From: Sphingobacterium gobiense
GTDB lineage: Bacteria; Bacteroidota; Bacteroidia; Sphingobacteriales; Sphingobacteriaceae
Length of the DNA: 64,000 nt
Assembly: GCF_002980575.1 (NCBI RefSeq)
Contig: NZ_PVBS01000001.1
Location: forward strand, 1,860,001-1,924,000
Direction of reading: 5' to 3'
Position 1 is the first letter of the stretch. Every line of letters begins with the position of its first letter. Under the pieces are notes generated by a model, which was given only the letters and a program-made list of their open reading frames with translations, made no database searches and was not told the origin of the DNA. Position numbers and translations under genes: made by a program. Positions 38,246-46,572 of the stretch are shown here, piece after piece.

Positions 38246-38293
38246 CAGACTTAAAAATTAATTTTAAACGAATTAAAAAACAAAAACAGGTAA

Positions 38294-38701
38294 ATGCCTA
38301 CTATTCAACAATTAGTTAGAAAAGGTAGAGTAGCTCTGGTAGACAAGAGTAAGTCTCCAGCGTTGGACTCATGTCCACAGCGAAGAGGTGTGTGTACACG
38401 TGTATACACTACTACCCCTAAAAAACCAAACTCAGCAATGCGTAAAGTAGCTCGTGTACGTCTTACCAATGGTAAAGAGGTGAATGCCTATATCCCTGGT
38501 GAAGGACACAACTTACAAGAGCACTCTATCGTGTTAATCCGTGGAGGTCGTGTAAAAGACTTACCAGGTGTTCGTTACCACATCATTCGTGGTGCATTGG
38601 ACACTTCTGGTGTTAATGGTCGTAACCAACGTCGTTCTAAATACGGAACTAAGCGTCCTAAACCAGGACAAGCTGCAGCTCCGGCAAAAGGTAAGAAATA
38701 A
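38294..38701 (+). CDS. rpsL: 30S ribosomal protein S12
   Basis: The 135-residue protein is a decoding-centre protein of the small subunit. The universally conserved [18 protein letters not shown] (near 40-57) and [12 protein letters not shown] (near 85-96) segments are intact. The lysines altered in streptomycin-resistant mutants (positions equivalent to K43 and K88) are the wild-type residues. The C-terminal extension is short, lysine- and alanine-rich. It is the first gene of the str cluster; rpsG follows after 19 bp. Confidence 0.99.
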   Translation: MPTIQQLVRKGRVALVDKSKSPALDSCPQRRGVCTRVYTTTPKKPNSAMRKVARVRLTNGKEVNAYIPGEGHNLQEHSIVLIRGGRVKDLPGVRYHIIRGALDTSGVNGRNQRRSKYGTKRPKPGQAAAPAKGKK

Positions 38702-38720
38702 TTAAACGGAGGGAAAGAAA

Positions 38721-39188
38721 ATGAGAAAATCAAAACCAAAAAAGAGAATCATTTTACCTGATCCAAAGTTTAACGACGTTCAGGTAACACGTTTCGTAAA
38801 CAACATGATGGTAGACGGTAAAAAATCTATCGCTTATTCCATCTTTTACGATGCAGTAGAAATAGTAGAACAAAAAACACAAGAGAACGGTCTAGAGACC
38901 TGGAAAAAAGCGTTGAATAACGTAATGCCTGCTGTAGAGGTTAAATCTCGCCGTGTTGGTGGCGCTAACTTCCAGGTTCCGATGGAAGTACGTCCAGAGC
39001 GTAAAATCGCTTTGGGTATGAAATGGTTAATCTCCTACTCTCGTAAACGCGGTGAAAAAACCATGCGCGAAAAACTAGCGGGAGAAATCATCTCTGCTTC
39101 TAAAGGTGAAGGTGCTGCTGTGAAGAAGAAAGAAGATACGCATAAAATGGCGGAAGCAAACAAAGCGTTCTCACACTTCAGATTTTAA
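38721..39188 (+). CDS. rpsG: 30S ribosomal protein S7
   Basis: This 155-residue primary 16S rRNA-binding protein nucleates the 30S head. It starts [17 protein letters not shown] and has the conserved [21 protein letters not shown] and [37 protein letters not shown] segments. An unusually good Shine-Dalgarno sequence (GGAGG at 38708-38712) precedes the ATG, which most genes here lack. It is translated from the same message as rpsL; a terminator-like hairpin follows. Confidence 0.99.
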   Translation: MRKSKPKKRIILPDPKFNDVQVTRFVNNMMVDGKKSIAYSIFYDAVEIVEQKTQENGLETWKKALNNVMPAVEVKSRRVGGANFQVPMEVRPERKIALGMKWLISYSRKRGEKTMREKLAGEIISASKGEGAAVKKKEDTHKMAEANKAFSHFRF

Positions 39189-39214
39189 TATCATGAAATT
39201 GATTATACAGCTAT

Positions 39215-39274
39215 AAAGGATTACACAGATGGATATGATTGAAATCTGTGTAATCCTTTTTTGATCTGTGTAAT
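39215..39274 (+). terminator. Terminator-like hairpin with extra repeat arm between rpsG and fusA
   Basis: A perfect 16 bp stem (39215-39230 with 39244-39259), a 13 nt loop and a T6 tract stand between two genes that should be co-expressed. A second copy of the right-arm core ATCTGTGTAAT lies at 39264-39274, so the left arm could pair with either copy. It may be a partial terminator, an attenuator or an interspersed palindromic repeat. Confidence 0.65.
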
Positions 39275-39290
39275 TTCATTTAAAAACAAA

Positions 39291-41414
39291 ATGGCAAAAG
39301 ATTTAAGTTTAGTAAGAAACATCGGTATCGCTGCTCACATTGATGCCGGTAAAACAACAACAACAGAGCGTATTCTATTCTACTCTGGTGTTAACCACAA
39401 AATCGGAGAAGTGCACGAAGGTGCCTCTACGATGGACTGGATGGCGCAAGAAGCTGAGCGTGGTATCACGATTACTTCTGCTGCAACTACGGTCTTCTGG
39501 AACTACCGCGACAAGAAGTACCAAGTAAACGTTATTGACACTCCTGGTCACGTAGACTTTACGGTCGAGGTAAACAGGTCATTACGTGTATTGGACGGGT
39601 TAGTATTTTTGTTTTCTGCAGTTGATGGCGTCGAGCCTCAGTCAGAAACAAACTGGCGTCTGGCTGATGGATACAAAGTACCTCGTATCGGCTTCGTTAA
39701 TAAAATGGACCGTTCAGGCGCTGATTTCTTGAAAGTGGTAAAACAAGTAAAAGAAATGTTGGGTTCTGAAGCTGTTGCATTGCAATTGCCAATCGGTGCC
39801 GAAGACGATTTCAAAGGTGTCGTTGACTTGATTAACAACCGCGGTATTGTTTGGAACACAGAAGATAAAGGTATGACCTTTACCGAAGTACCTATTCCAG
39901 ACGATATGGCAGACGAAGTAGCGGAGTATCGTGAAAAATTATTGGAAGCTGTTGCTTCTTATGACGAGTCGTTGATGGAGAAGTTCTTTGATGATCCGAA
40001 TTCATTGACGGAGCGCGAAATCCTTAACGCTTTACGTAGTGCTGTACTAGACAATGCTATTGTACCAATGGTATGTGGCTCATCTTTCAAAAACAAGGGC
40101 GTACAGACAATGCTCAATTTGGTAATGGAATTATTGCCTTCGCCATTGGATGTGGAAGCCGTTAAAGGTACTGACCCACGTAACGGAGAGGAAATTTCCC
40201 GCAAACCTTCTGAAGCAGAACCTTTCGCCGCATTAGGATTTAAAATTGCTACCGATCCATTCGTAGGTCGCCTATGTTTTGTTCGTGCTTACTCCGGTAC
40301 ATTAGATGCTGGTTCTTATGTTTTGAACACCCGTTCTGGAAACAAAGAGCGTATCTCCCGTATCTTCCAAATGCACGCGAACAAACAAAATCCAATCGAG
40401 AAAATCGGCGCTGGTGATATCGGTGCAGTAGTTGGTTTTAAAGATATCAAAACAGGTGATACCCTTTGTGACGAAAAGAACCCTATCGTTTTAGAGTCTA
40501 TGGTATTCCCTGAACCTGTTATCGGTTTGGCGATCGAACCTAAAACACAGGCTGATGTCGATAAATTAGGTATTGCATTGGGAAAACTAGCAGAAGAAGA
40601 TCCTACATTCGTTGTTAAATCGGATGATGAGACAGGTCAAACCGTTATCTCTGGTATGGGTGAGCTTCACTTGGACATTTTGATCGACCGTTTAAAACGC
40701 GAATTCAAGGTTGAAGTTAACCAAGGTGCTCCACAAGTAGCTTACAAAGAGTCTATCAACGGAACGACAGAGCACCGCGAAGTGTACAAAAAACAATCTG
40801 GTGGTCGCGGTAAATTTGCAGACATAAAAGTGGTGGTTTCGCCCGCTGATGAAGATTTTGACCCGACTAAATCACCGCTTCAGTTCGTCAATGAAATCGT
40901 AGGCGGTTCTATTCCTAAAGAATACATCCCTTCGGTACAGAAAGGATTTGAAGTCTCCATGAACAATGGTGTATTAGCTGGTTACCCCCTTTCGGGCATG
41001 AAGGTTCGGTTGATCGATGGTTCGTTCCACGCGGTCGACTCTGATTCTTTATCATTCGAATTGGCTGCTAAGATGGCATACCGTAATGCACTACCTAAAT
41101 GTTCTCCTGTATTGATGGAGCCTATCATGAAGGTAGAGGTATTGACTCCAGAAGAGAACATGGGTGACGTAATGGGTGATTTAAACCGTCGCCGTGGTCA
41201 AATGCAAGGTTTGGACTCACGTGGTAGCGCACAAGTTATTAAAGCACACGTTCCGCTTTCGGAGATGTTCGGTTATGTAACGCAATTGCGTACGATTACT
41301 TCTGGTCGTGCAACTTCTACTATGGAGTTTGATCACTATGCAGAAGCACCTCGTAACGTACAAGACGATGTAATCGCTAAGTCTAAAGGCAAAGTCAAAA
41401 GCATCGAAGACTAA
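39291..41414 (+). CDS. fusA: Elongation factor G
   Basis: This 707-residue GTPase drives ribosomal translocation. G motifs are intact: AHIDAGKT (residues 15-22), DTPGHVDF (near 83) and NKMD (near 137). Domain IV carries [16 protein letters not shown]. The start is ATG 39291 ([16 protein letters not shown]); the open frame begins 30 bp earlier at a TTG-like start that overlaps the hairpin. It is separated from rpsG by a strong hairpin and followed by rpsJ 69 bp later. Confidence 0.98.
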   Translation: MAKDLSLVRNIGIAAHIDAGKTTTTERILFYSGVNHKIGEVHEGASTMDWMAQEAERGITITSAATTVFWNYRDKKYQVNVIDTPGHVDFTVEVNRSLRVLDGLVFLFSAVDGVEPQSETNWRLADGYKVPRIGFVNKMDRSGADFLKVVKQVKEMLGSEAVALQLPIGAEDDFKGVVDLINNRGIVWNTEDKGMTFTEVPIPDDMADEVAEYREKLLEAVASYDESLMEKFFDDPNSLTEREILNALRSAVLDNAIVPMVCGSSFKNKGVQTMLNLVMELLPSPLDVEAVKGTDPRNGEEISRKPSEAEPFAALGFKIATDPFVGRLCFVRAYSGTLDAGSYVLNTRSGNKERISRIFQMHANKQNPIEKIGAGDIGAVVGFKDIKTGDTLCDEKNPIVLESMVFPEPVIGLAIEPKTQADVDKLGIALGKLAEEDPTFVVKSDDETGQTVISGMGELHLDILIDRLKREFKVEVNQGAPQVAYKESINGTTEHREVYKKQSGGRGKFADIKVVVSPADEDFDPTKSPLQFVNEIVGGSIPKEYIPSVQKGFEVSMNNGVLAGYPLSGMKVRLIDGSFHAVDSDSLSFELAAKMAYRNALPKCSPVLMEPIMKVEVLTPEENMGDVMGDLNRRRGQMQGLDSRGSAQVIKAHVPLSEMFGYVTQLRTITSGRATSTMEFDHYAEAPRNVQDDVIAKSKGKVKSIED

Positions 41415-41483
41415 AAATAATTTAATCCCGTCTCTGGTTGTTAATAGCTCTAACCAGAGACAATTCAAAACAATAAATTGAGT

Positions 41484-41789
41484 ATGAGCCAAAGAATCAG
41501 AATTAAATTGAAATCTTACGATTACAACTTGGTAGACAAGTCGGCTGAGAAAATCGTAAAAACGGTAAAACCTACAGGTGCAGTAGTGAGTGGTCCTATT
41601 CCATTGCCTACAGAGAAAAAGATCTATACGGTTTTGCGTTCACCGCACGTTAACAAGAAAGCACGCGAGCAATTCCAATTGTGTGCCTATAAAAGACTAT
41701 TGGACATCTACTCGTCCAACTCTAAAACTGTTGATGCGTTGATGAAACTTGAATTACCTTCGGGTGTTGAAGTGGAAATCAAAGTGTGA
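41484..41789 (+). CDS. rpsJ: 30S ribosomal protein S10
   Basis: The 101-residue protein starts at ATG 41484 ([18 protein letters not shown]); the TTG two codons earlier is less likely. The conserved [29 protein letters not shown] segment is present. In many Bacteroidota rpsJ runs directly into rplC and the rest of the S10 operon, but here a bidirectional terminator and an unrelated minus-strand gene follow, so rplC and later genes must be elsewhere. Confidence 0.98.
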   Translation: MSQRIRIKLKSYDYNLVDKSAEKIVKTVKPTGAVVSGPIPLPTEKKIYTVLRSPHVNKKAREQFQLCAYKRLLDIYSSNSKTVDALMKLELPSGVEVEIKV

Positions 41790-41810
41790 TGCGATAGAGA
41801 TTTCAAAGCA

Positions 41811-41844
41811 AAAAATAGGCTGCTCCCTTGGACAGCCTATTTTT
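41811..41844. terminator. Bidirectional terminator between rpsJ and the porin-like gene
   Basis: 12 bp perfect stem AAAAATAGGCTG / CAGCCTATTTTT (41811-41822, 41833-41844) with A and T runs on both sides, between convergent stop codons. Confidence 0.88.
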
Positions 41845-41864
41845 ATTTTCTGATCTCTTTTCTC

Positions 41865-42491
41865 TTAAAACTGAAAACCGACACCGAAGGACCAAACTCG
41901 ATTCGACACATTATTATCTGCATTTGGCACTAATTGCGTCAGACCAAGGTTGTATCCAGCGTTAATAAGCAAGCCATTATAGAGCTTATACCCTAGCATA
42001 AAATTTGCACCCGCATCGATAACATTCATATCTTTATTATCACCGGAGAAATTCAAATCCCACTCCGTCTCGCCATTGTAATCGCCTAGGTTCCCTTTTA
42101 ATTTTTCTTTTCCGCTAACATTGAATCCTATATACGGTCCAGCTCCCAAAAACACACTCCCTGTTCCAGCTGGAATCCAGTATACGGCATTTACAGGAAC
42201 TTCTATTGACATAACATTTCGAGAGAACTCAGCGCCCGCAATACCATCATAATCTTCGTAAAACCTAGTTCCCTTACCTTGCAAGGATACTCCCGGTTGG
42301 ATAGAAAAATTAGGTGCTACCGGTAGATCTGCAAAACCGGTAACATGAAATGACGTGTTGTTCTTTTGATCATCACCAAAGTTACTATATTTACCCAAGT
42401 TAACGCCGGCTTTCAAACCCCAAGATGTTTGGGCTTGTGCGCCTGCAGCCAATAAAAATGCTGCTCCTAATGATAGTAAAATCTTTTTCAT
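41865..42491 (-). CDS. Small outer-membrane beta-barrel (porin/PorT-like) protein
   Basis: The 208-residue protein has a clear signal peptide (about 1-20, ending AGAQA). An 8-strand-type barrel follows, beginning TSWGLKAGVNLGKYSNFGDDQKN and ending in the aromatic RVWSFGVGFQF, as expected for recognition by the BAM machinery. This fits the outer membrane beta-barrel family very common in Bacteroidota. Function is general or unknown. It is monocistronic, with the long upstream region shared with tRNA-Cys. Confidence 0.88.
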   Translation of the reverse strand: MKKILLSLGAAFLLAAGAQAQTSWGLKAGVNLGKYSNFGDDQKNNTSFHVTGFADLPVAPNFSIQPGVSLQGKGTRFYEDYDGIAGAEFSRNVMSIEVPVNAVYWIPAGTGSVFLGAGPYIGFNVSGKEKLKGNLGDYNGETEWDLNFSGDNKDMNVIDAGANFMLGYKLYNGLLINAGYNLGLTQLVPNADNNVSNRVWSFGVGFQF

Positions 42492-42655
42492 ACTCTTTTA
42501 AATTTATTATTACAGTGTAGCGTATACAATATTCAGACCAAAACATCGATTTCTTATTAAAATACAATTAAATAACACTTAATGGTATAAATGCATTAGG
42601 TACCATACAATCTATAAGAATAAATAGCTTTTATCACTTTTACTTTTTCAATTAG

Positions 42656-42686
42656 TTGGATATATCAAAAGTAAATTTTATTTTTG
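42656..42686 (+). promoter_or_regulatory. Promoter of tRNA-Cys
   Basis: TTG at 42656-42658 and TATTTTTG at 42679-42686 are spaced by 20 nt, a full match to the Bacteroidota consensus. Transcription would start about 42693, 15 nt before the mature tRNA. It probably also drives the small basic gene at 42807. Confidence 0.65.
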
Positions 42687-42707
42687 CATTCCCTTGAACG
42701 GGAAAAG

Positions 42708-42778
42708 GGTCGGATGGCCGAGTGGCTAGGCTGAGGTCTGCAAAACCTCCTACAGCGGTTCGAATCCGCTTCCGACCT
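42708..42778 (+). tRNA. tRNA-Cys (anticodon GCA)
   Basis: The cloverleaf folds by eye. The acceptor stem is GGTCGGA / TCCGACC and the D arm is closed by GCC/GGC. The anticodon stem is GAGGT/ACCTC with loop CTGCAAA (anticodon GCA at 42740-42742). The T arm is AGCGG-TTCGAAT-CCGCT. The discriminator base is T (U73), the identity element of tRNA-Cys. CCA is not encoded. Total 71 nt. Confidence 0.97.
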
Positions 42779-42806
42779 CGCTTTTAAAGATAAAAAAAAT
42801 TGAACC

Positions 42807-42986
42807 ATGGGAGTTACACGTTTAAAAAGAAAAGATAGAAGAAATAAAACTACTTCACGTATGGAAGTACAGTTTTTGAAATTAGGTCGCAATGTGGAAT
42901 TAGGCTCAAGAAGCCAAATGCCGAAAGATAGCCAAATCAAAAAGAACAACGCTGTTTTGGATAAATTAGCTGCAGAAGCGAAATAA
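42807..42986 (+). CDS. Small basic conserved protein downstream of tRNA-Cys
   Basis: This 59-residue open frame starts at ATG 42807 (MGVTRLKRKDRRNKTTSRME) and ends LDKLAAEAK. The N-terminal third is strongly basic (LKRKDRRNK) and the rest is a polar helix. I recall similar 50-60 residue proteins starting MGVTRLKRKDRRNK in other Bacteroidota, but with no assigned function. The composition suggests RNA or ribosome binding (inference). It lies 28 bp after tRNA-Cys and before a very strong terminator, so the tRNA and the small protein are probably one transcript. It could be related to phylum-specific ribosomal proteins; this is unverified. Confidence 0.78.
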   Translation: MGVTRLKRKDRRNKTTSRMEVQFLKLGRNVELGSRSQMPKDSQIKKNNAVLDKLAAEAK

Positions 42987-43000
42987 TAATCGTTTTGATT

Positions 43001-43054
43001 TATAACAAGAAAAGAAGGAAAATGCTACTGCGTTTTCCTTCTTTTCTTGTTATA
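43001..43054. terminator. Very long bidirectional terminator hairpin
   Basis: 22 bp perfect inverted repeat (43001-43022 / 43033-43054) with a 10 nt loop. It lies 14 bp after the small basic gene, and its right arm overlaps the stop codon and last codon of the convergent aldo/keto reductase gene (stop at 43050-43052). Confidence 0.88.
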
Positions 43055-44069
43055 TAAGCCCTTCTTCTCGCATAACGCGCCAGAAATCAGCAGGAATTTC
43101 TTTTGTCGCCATTGCTGCATTGACACGAACTTTTTCTGCTTTCGTAGTATTCAGCGCGACACTGTGGACACCTGCGATATTAAAACCAAAGTTAAAACAT
43201 GCTTCCGCAGGCAGTATATTAAATTTACTACACAACGCCCAAAACTTATCCCGCCAAGTATATAGCGCTTTCCCATCTTCGGTATCTTTATCAATAAGTT
43301 TATAGTTGTAATAATCACTTCCCACTAAAAAGCCCCCATTAAATACCGCAGAGTTAATGACAGCGATACCATTTCTTCCTAATTCTTCTATGAAATCAAC
43401 AAGCTCTTTCGGATGATCACGTACCGTTAGGCTATTTGCTATCATCACCCAGTCTAACATAACATCCTTAGCGATACGTTGGATAACTTTCCAATTTTTA
43501 GCGCCTACCCCGATGCCGACAACTTTCCCTTCCGCTTTCAGATCCGCAAGCGCACGATAAGCCTCTAGAACGTCTCGATAAAGTTCCTCTTCTTCCTCGG
43601 GACACTGCGCTTTAGCTAAATATTCGTCCGGATCATGCACCGAAACCAACTGCGTTGTGTAGTCGCCCAGCAATGTATTGCCTTGATGAAAACAGGCTAA
43701 GATGCCGTCATAACTAATCTTCTGGACTGCATCATTTTTTATCCCTTTCCATACTCCGGGCTCGAATGTAGGTTCTTCCGTAGTCAGCGGCACTTGATAC
43801 CAACCCAACTTATTACTAATCAGCACATCAGAAGGTGCTACGCCCAACCGGCTTAAACTCTTCCCTATTGATTCCAAGGAAAGGCCAGCACCGTATTTAC
43901 CCGCTGTGTCAAAAATCACTCTCCCTGGAGCATATTTTATGCACTCTCTAACAATAGCTACCTTTTCTTCAAATGGCAGTTCTACGTATAAATTTCCTAA
44001 TCCACTTGTTCCGAATATAACAGGAGGTAACCGATTACTTAAATTTAGACTTTTATTGCTATTTTCCAT
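43050..44069 (-). CDS. Aldo/keto reductase, D-threo-aldose / L-galactose dehydrogenase type
   Basis: The 339-residue TIM-barrel oxidoreductase has the early VIFGTSGLGNLYVE strand, catalytic Asp and Tyr in VIFDTAGKYGAGLSLESIGKSL (residues about 52-73) and Lys in LISNKLGWY. VSVHDPDEYLAKA replaces the usual H of the fourth catalytic site region. The substrate class is inferred from the FDTAxxYG...E-x-x-G-x-x-L arrangement seen in L-fucose/L-galactose dehydrogenases. It would oxidise an aldose with NAD(P). Monocistronic; surE lies 76 bp upstream on the same strand. Confidence 0.85.
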   Translation of the reverse strand: MENSNKSLNLSNRLPPVIFGTSGLGNLYVELPFEEKVAIVRECIKYAPGRVIFDTAGKYGAGLSLESIGKSLSRLGVAPSDVLISNKLGWYQVPLTTEEPTFEPGVWKGIKNDAVQKISYDGILACFHQGNTLLGDYTTQLVSVHDPDEYLAKAQCPEEEEELYRDVLEAYRALADLKAEGKVVGIGVGAKNWKVIQRIAKDVMLDWVMIANSLTVRDHPKELVDFIEELGRNGIAVINSAVFNGGFLVGSDYYNYKLIDKDTEDGKALYTWRDKFWALCSKFNILPAEACFNFGFNIAGVHSVALNTTKAEKVRVNAAMATKEIPADFWRVMREEGLI

Positions 44070-44145
44070 TTAATGCTCTTTCTTGATTGAATGGATGCAA
44101 TAATATATATAATTGCTGTAAAATCAATTATTTTTTCGCCCTATG

Positions 44146-44874
44146 TTAAAAAGGAGATTTCTCTTTGAGTTTTCTTTCATCTGTTAAGTCCAAACGTAAT
44201 GGCGTGATCGAAACCATATTATTTTCTATCGCCCAACGATCGGTGCCTTTTTCTGCCGGATCTAATGGAGTCACCGTAAACCAATAATGTTTTCTACCTA
44301 GGGGATCCGTTCCTGGAATGATCGTACCATCATATAGCCGGACGGATTGTCTGGTCCATACAATATCCGTGGGATCCGGAGGAAAATTAACATTATATAA
44401 AGCAAGCTCATTATTTGCCAATAAAAGTTCTAGTGTTTTGGCTACATAAGTTTCCAGGTGTTCAAAATTTGGCTCGTCCCGTCCGACCGGGGTGCTGAGA
44501 GCAATTCCCTTTACACCAAATAAGACAGCCTGTTTCGCCGCGGCCAGTGTCCCGGAATGCCACATGGAATTTCCCAGATTAGGTCCCATATTAATCCCAG
44601 ATAGAACTACGTCCACGTTTTTCCAAAGATGCATTCCCATCGCTACGCAGTCGGCAGGCGTTCCATTTACACGATGGGCTTCTATATCCGGGAACTCAAT
44701 AGGCGATTTTTTATAACCTAACGGTCTGGAATGTGTGACCGCATGCCCCATAGAAGACTGCTCTACATCCGGCGCAACGACCCGCACCTCTCCGAAGTTC
44801 TTTGCTACTTTCGCCAGGGCAGCAATTCCCGGGCTATATATACCATCATCATTCGTCACTAAAATTCTCATCAT
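44146..44874 (-). CDS. surE: 5'/3'-nucleotidase SurE
   Basis: The 242-residue metal-dependent phosphatase hydrolyses nucleoside monophosphates during stress survival. The metal-binding start RILVTNDDGIYSPGIAAL (residues 3-20) and the AHRVNGTPADCVAMG and DVVLSGINMGPNLGNSMWHSGTLAAAKQA segments (about 66-120) are complete. Two tandem ATGs open the gene; either may be used. It is divergent from the lipid kinase gene across 72 bp. Confidence 0.95.
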   Translation of the reverse strand: MMRILVTNDDGIYSPGIAALAKVAKNFGEVRVVAPDVEQSSMGHAVTHSRPLGYKKSPIEFPDIEAHRVNGTPADCVAMGMHLWKNVDVVLSGINMGPNLGNSMWHSGTLAAAKQAVLFGVKGIALSTPVGRDEPNFEHLETYVAKTLELLLANNELALYNVNFPPDPTDIVWTRQSVRLYDGTIIPGTDPLGRKHYWFTVTPLDPAEKGTDRWAIENNMVSITPLRLDLTDERKLKEKSPF

Positions 44875-44946
44875 ATTTCGCTGTTTATTTTCTTAGGTTA
44901 ACAACAATTGAGTACCTCAAAATGTTCTCCTATTAAAATAGCATAT

Positions 44947-45846
44947 ATGACGCAAGTAATCTTATTACATAATCCTAAGGCCGGAGACGAAGATCACTTT
45001 AAGTCCGATCTTATGAGAGCCATCGAGAAGGAGGGCTATCGTTGCACCTATTATTTGATCAAAAAAGATGAGCGGTGGAAGGACCAAATTGACGAGGCAG
45101 ATATTGTCGTCGTAGCTGGCGGCGACGGTACGGTGCGCAAAGTTGTTAAAGAGCTCTTCCAAAAGGGAATTGCGAGAAAGAAGGCGACCTTGGCGTTGCT
45201 ACCAATGGGGACTGCAAACAATTTATCTAAAACGTTATTACTTAACAAAGAAACCAGTTTCGAGAATCATGTGAACGCTTGGAAGAACGGCAAGTATCAA
45301 CGGTTTGATATGGGCACCATCGCATATGACGGAAATGCTGATTTTTTTCTTGAAGGTGCCGGGTACGGCATATTTCCGTCCCTCATCCAAACAATGGATA
45401 AAATCGACCTCAGTCACTTAGAAACGACGGACGATCAGTTAGCGTTAGCCTTGGAGAACTTGTATAAAATTATACAAACAACAGAGGCACATCTTTACAC
45501 TATTCGCGCAGATGACAAAACTTATGAGGATAGGTACTTGCTATTGGAGGTGATGAATATCCCCTCCATCGGCCCCAACCTTACGCTGGCCCCTGCAGCG
45601 CAAATAGACGATGGCTATCTGGATCTGGTTACAATTTCCGAGAAAGAACGGGACACGTTCGCACTACATGTCAAAAAAATCACTAAGGGGGAAGCAACGT
45701 CTTTTGATTTTCAGACAATCCGGGCGAAAACCTTCGAGATTCGGTCGCCTAATAAAACTATCCATATCGACGACAAATGTATATCCACATCCAATGGTTC
45801 CCTCACTATAGAGGTGCGAGAGCATATACTTGATTTTCTTAGTTAA
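44947..45846 (+). CDS. Diacylglycerol/sphingosine kinase-like lipid kinase
   Basis: The 299-residue protein starts at ATG 44947 (MTQVILLHNPKAGDEDH). The open frame extends to TTG 44908, but the conserved strand VILLHNPKAG should be N-terminal. The DAGK catalytic signature VVVAGGDGTVRKVV is at about 57-70, and LALLPMGTANNLSKTL at about 89-104. It phosphorylates a lipid hydroxyl with ATP. Sphingobacteriaceae make sphingolipids, so the substrate may be a sphingoid base or diacylglycerol (inference). It is followed 24 bp later by a SemiSWEET gene, perhaps the same transcript. Confidence 0.87.
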   Translation: MTQVILLHNPKAGDEDHFKSDLMRAIEKEGYRCTYYLIKKDERWKDQIDEADIVVVAGGDGTVRKVVKELFQKGIARKKATLALLPMGTANNLSKTLLLNKETSFENHVNAWKNGKYQRFDMGTIAYDGNADFFLEGAGYGIFPSLIQTMDKIDLSHLETTDDQLALALENLYKIIQTTEAHLYTIRADDKTYEDRYLLLEVMNIPSIGPNLTLAPAAQIDDGYLDLVTISEKERDTFALHVKKITKGEATSFDFQTIRAKTFEIRSPNKTIHIDDKCISTSNGSLTIEVREHILDFLS

Positions 45847-45870
45847 ATTCGCGCACCTAATAAAAGAGAT

Positions 45871-46128
45871 ATGGAAACTATAATTGGAGTTGCGGCCGGA
45901 ATACTAACCTCTATTTCCATGTTGCCCCAATTGATTAAAGTTATAAAGGAAAAAGACGTCGAAAACCTCTCCCCTTATATGATCGCTATTTTACTCACAG
46001 GCGTATCTTTATGGGTCGTTTACGGTGTTATGCTTCTTGAATGGCCTATTATTTTATCTAACGCCTTTTCTGTCCTCGTTAATGCTACTTTATTGACCTG
46101 CTATGTTCTATTTAGAGAAAGTAGATGA
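45871..46128 (+). CDS. SemiSWEET-type PQ-loop sugar transporter
   Basis: The 85-residue protein has three transmembrane helices and the PQ-loop signature ILTSISMLPQLIKVIKEKDVENLSP (residues 11-35), in which MLPQ is the diagnostic motif, plus a conserved Trp-rich helix SLWVVYGV. SemiSWEETs are half-size SWEET transporters that dimerise to move sugars. It starts 24 bp after the lipid kinase and is followed by a 103 bp gap. Confidence 0.88.
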   Translation: METIIGVAAGILTSISMLPQLIKVIKEKDVENLSPYMIAILLTGVSLWVVYGVMLLEWPIILSNAFSVLVNATLLTCYVLFRESR

Positions 46129-46231
46129 GACCTCTTGGGAGCGTCGGGTGCAATCTCCCTAAACATAAAGGCAAGTTGACTGTTCATTTGTAAATAAACA
46201 ACGCGTGCGGGACATAGATAAAAATAAATAG

Positions 46232-46534
46232 ATGAATAATCCGAAAGACACAGATGATGAGTTTGGCGACGCAGCAGGCCAAGAAATTAATAAAGACCCT
46301 ATTATTGGGGGTGCGGACGATGTGTACCGCGAGAAACCCACGGATGACCTCCGGGATTCCGACCTAGTCGACGCAGAACCTATCCAAGAGGAAGTCGATC
46401 GTGTAGCGAATGACGGTGAAGAAGCAGACGGGAATTACGAAATAGAAGGATCGCGTTCGCCCGCTGATTCCGAAGAGGAAAACATAGATATCAGCAATCT
46501 GGAGGATAACGACGATATTACTACTGACAAGTAA
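46232..46534 (+). CDS. Highly acidic, probably disordered protein of unknown function
   Basis: This 100-residue protein contains almost no hydrophobic core. Asp and Glu dominate (for example DDEFGDAAGQE, EEVDRVANDGEEADGNYEIE, NIDISNLEDNDDITTDK) and there is no signal peptide, transmembrane segment or cysteine. Such proteins are usually intrinsically disordered and may buffer charge, bind cations or basic proteins, or be induced by desiccation or osmotic stress. None of this is shown by the sequence. It is followed 38 bp later by another unrecognised gene on the same strand. Confidence that it is a gene rests on clean codon use and the start and stop context. Confidence 0.65.
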   Translation: MNNPKDTDDEFGDAAGQEINKDPIIGGADDVYREKPTDDLRDSDLVDAEPIQEEVDRVANDGEEADGNYEIEGSRSPADSEEENIDISNLEDNDDITTDK

Positions 46535-46572
46535 TAGCCAATGTTTTAAGACAGTATTTAAAATATAAGCCT

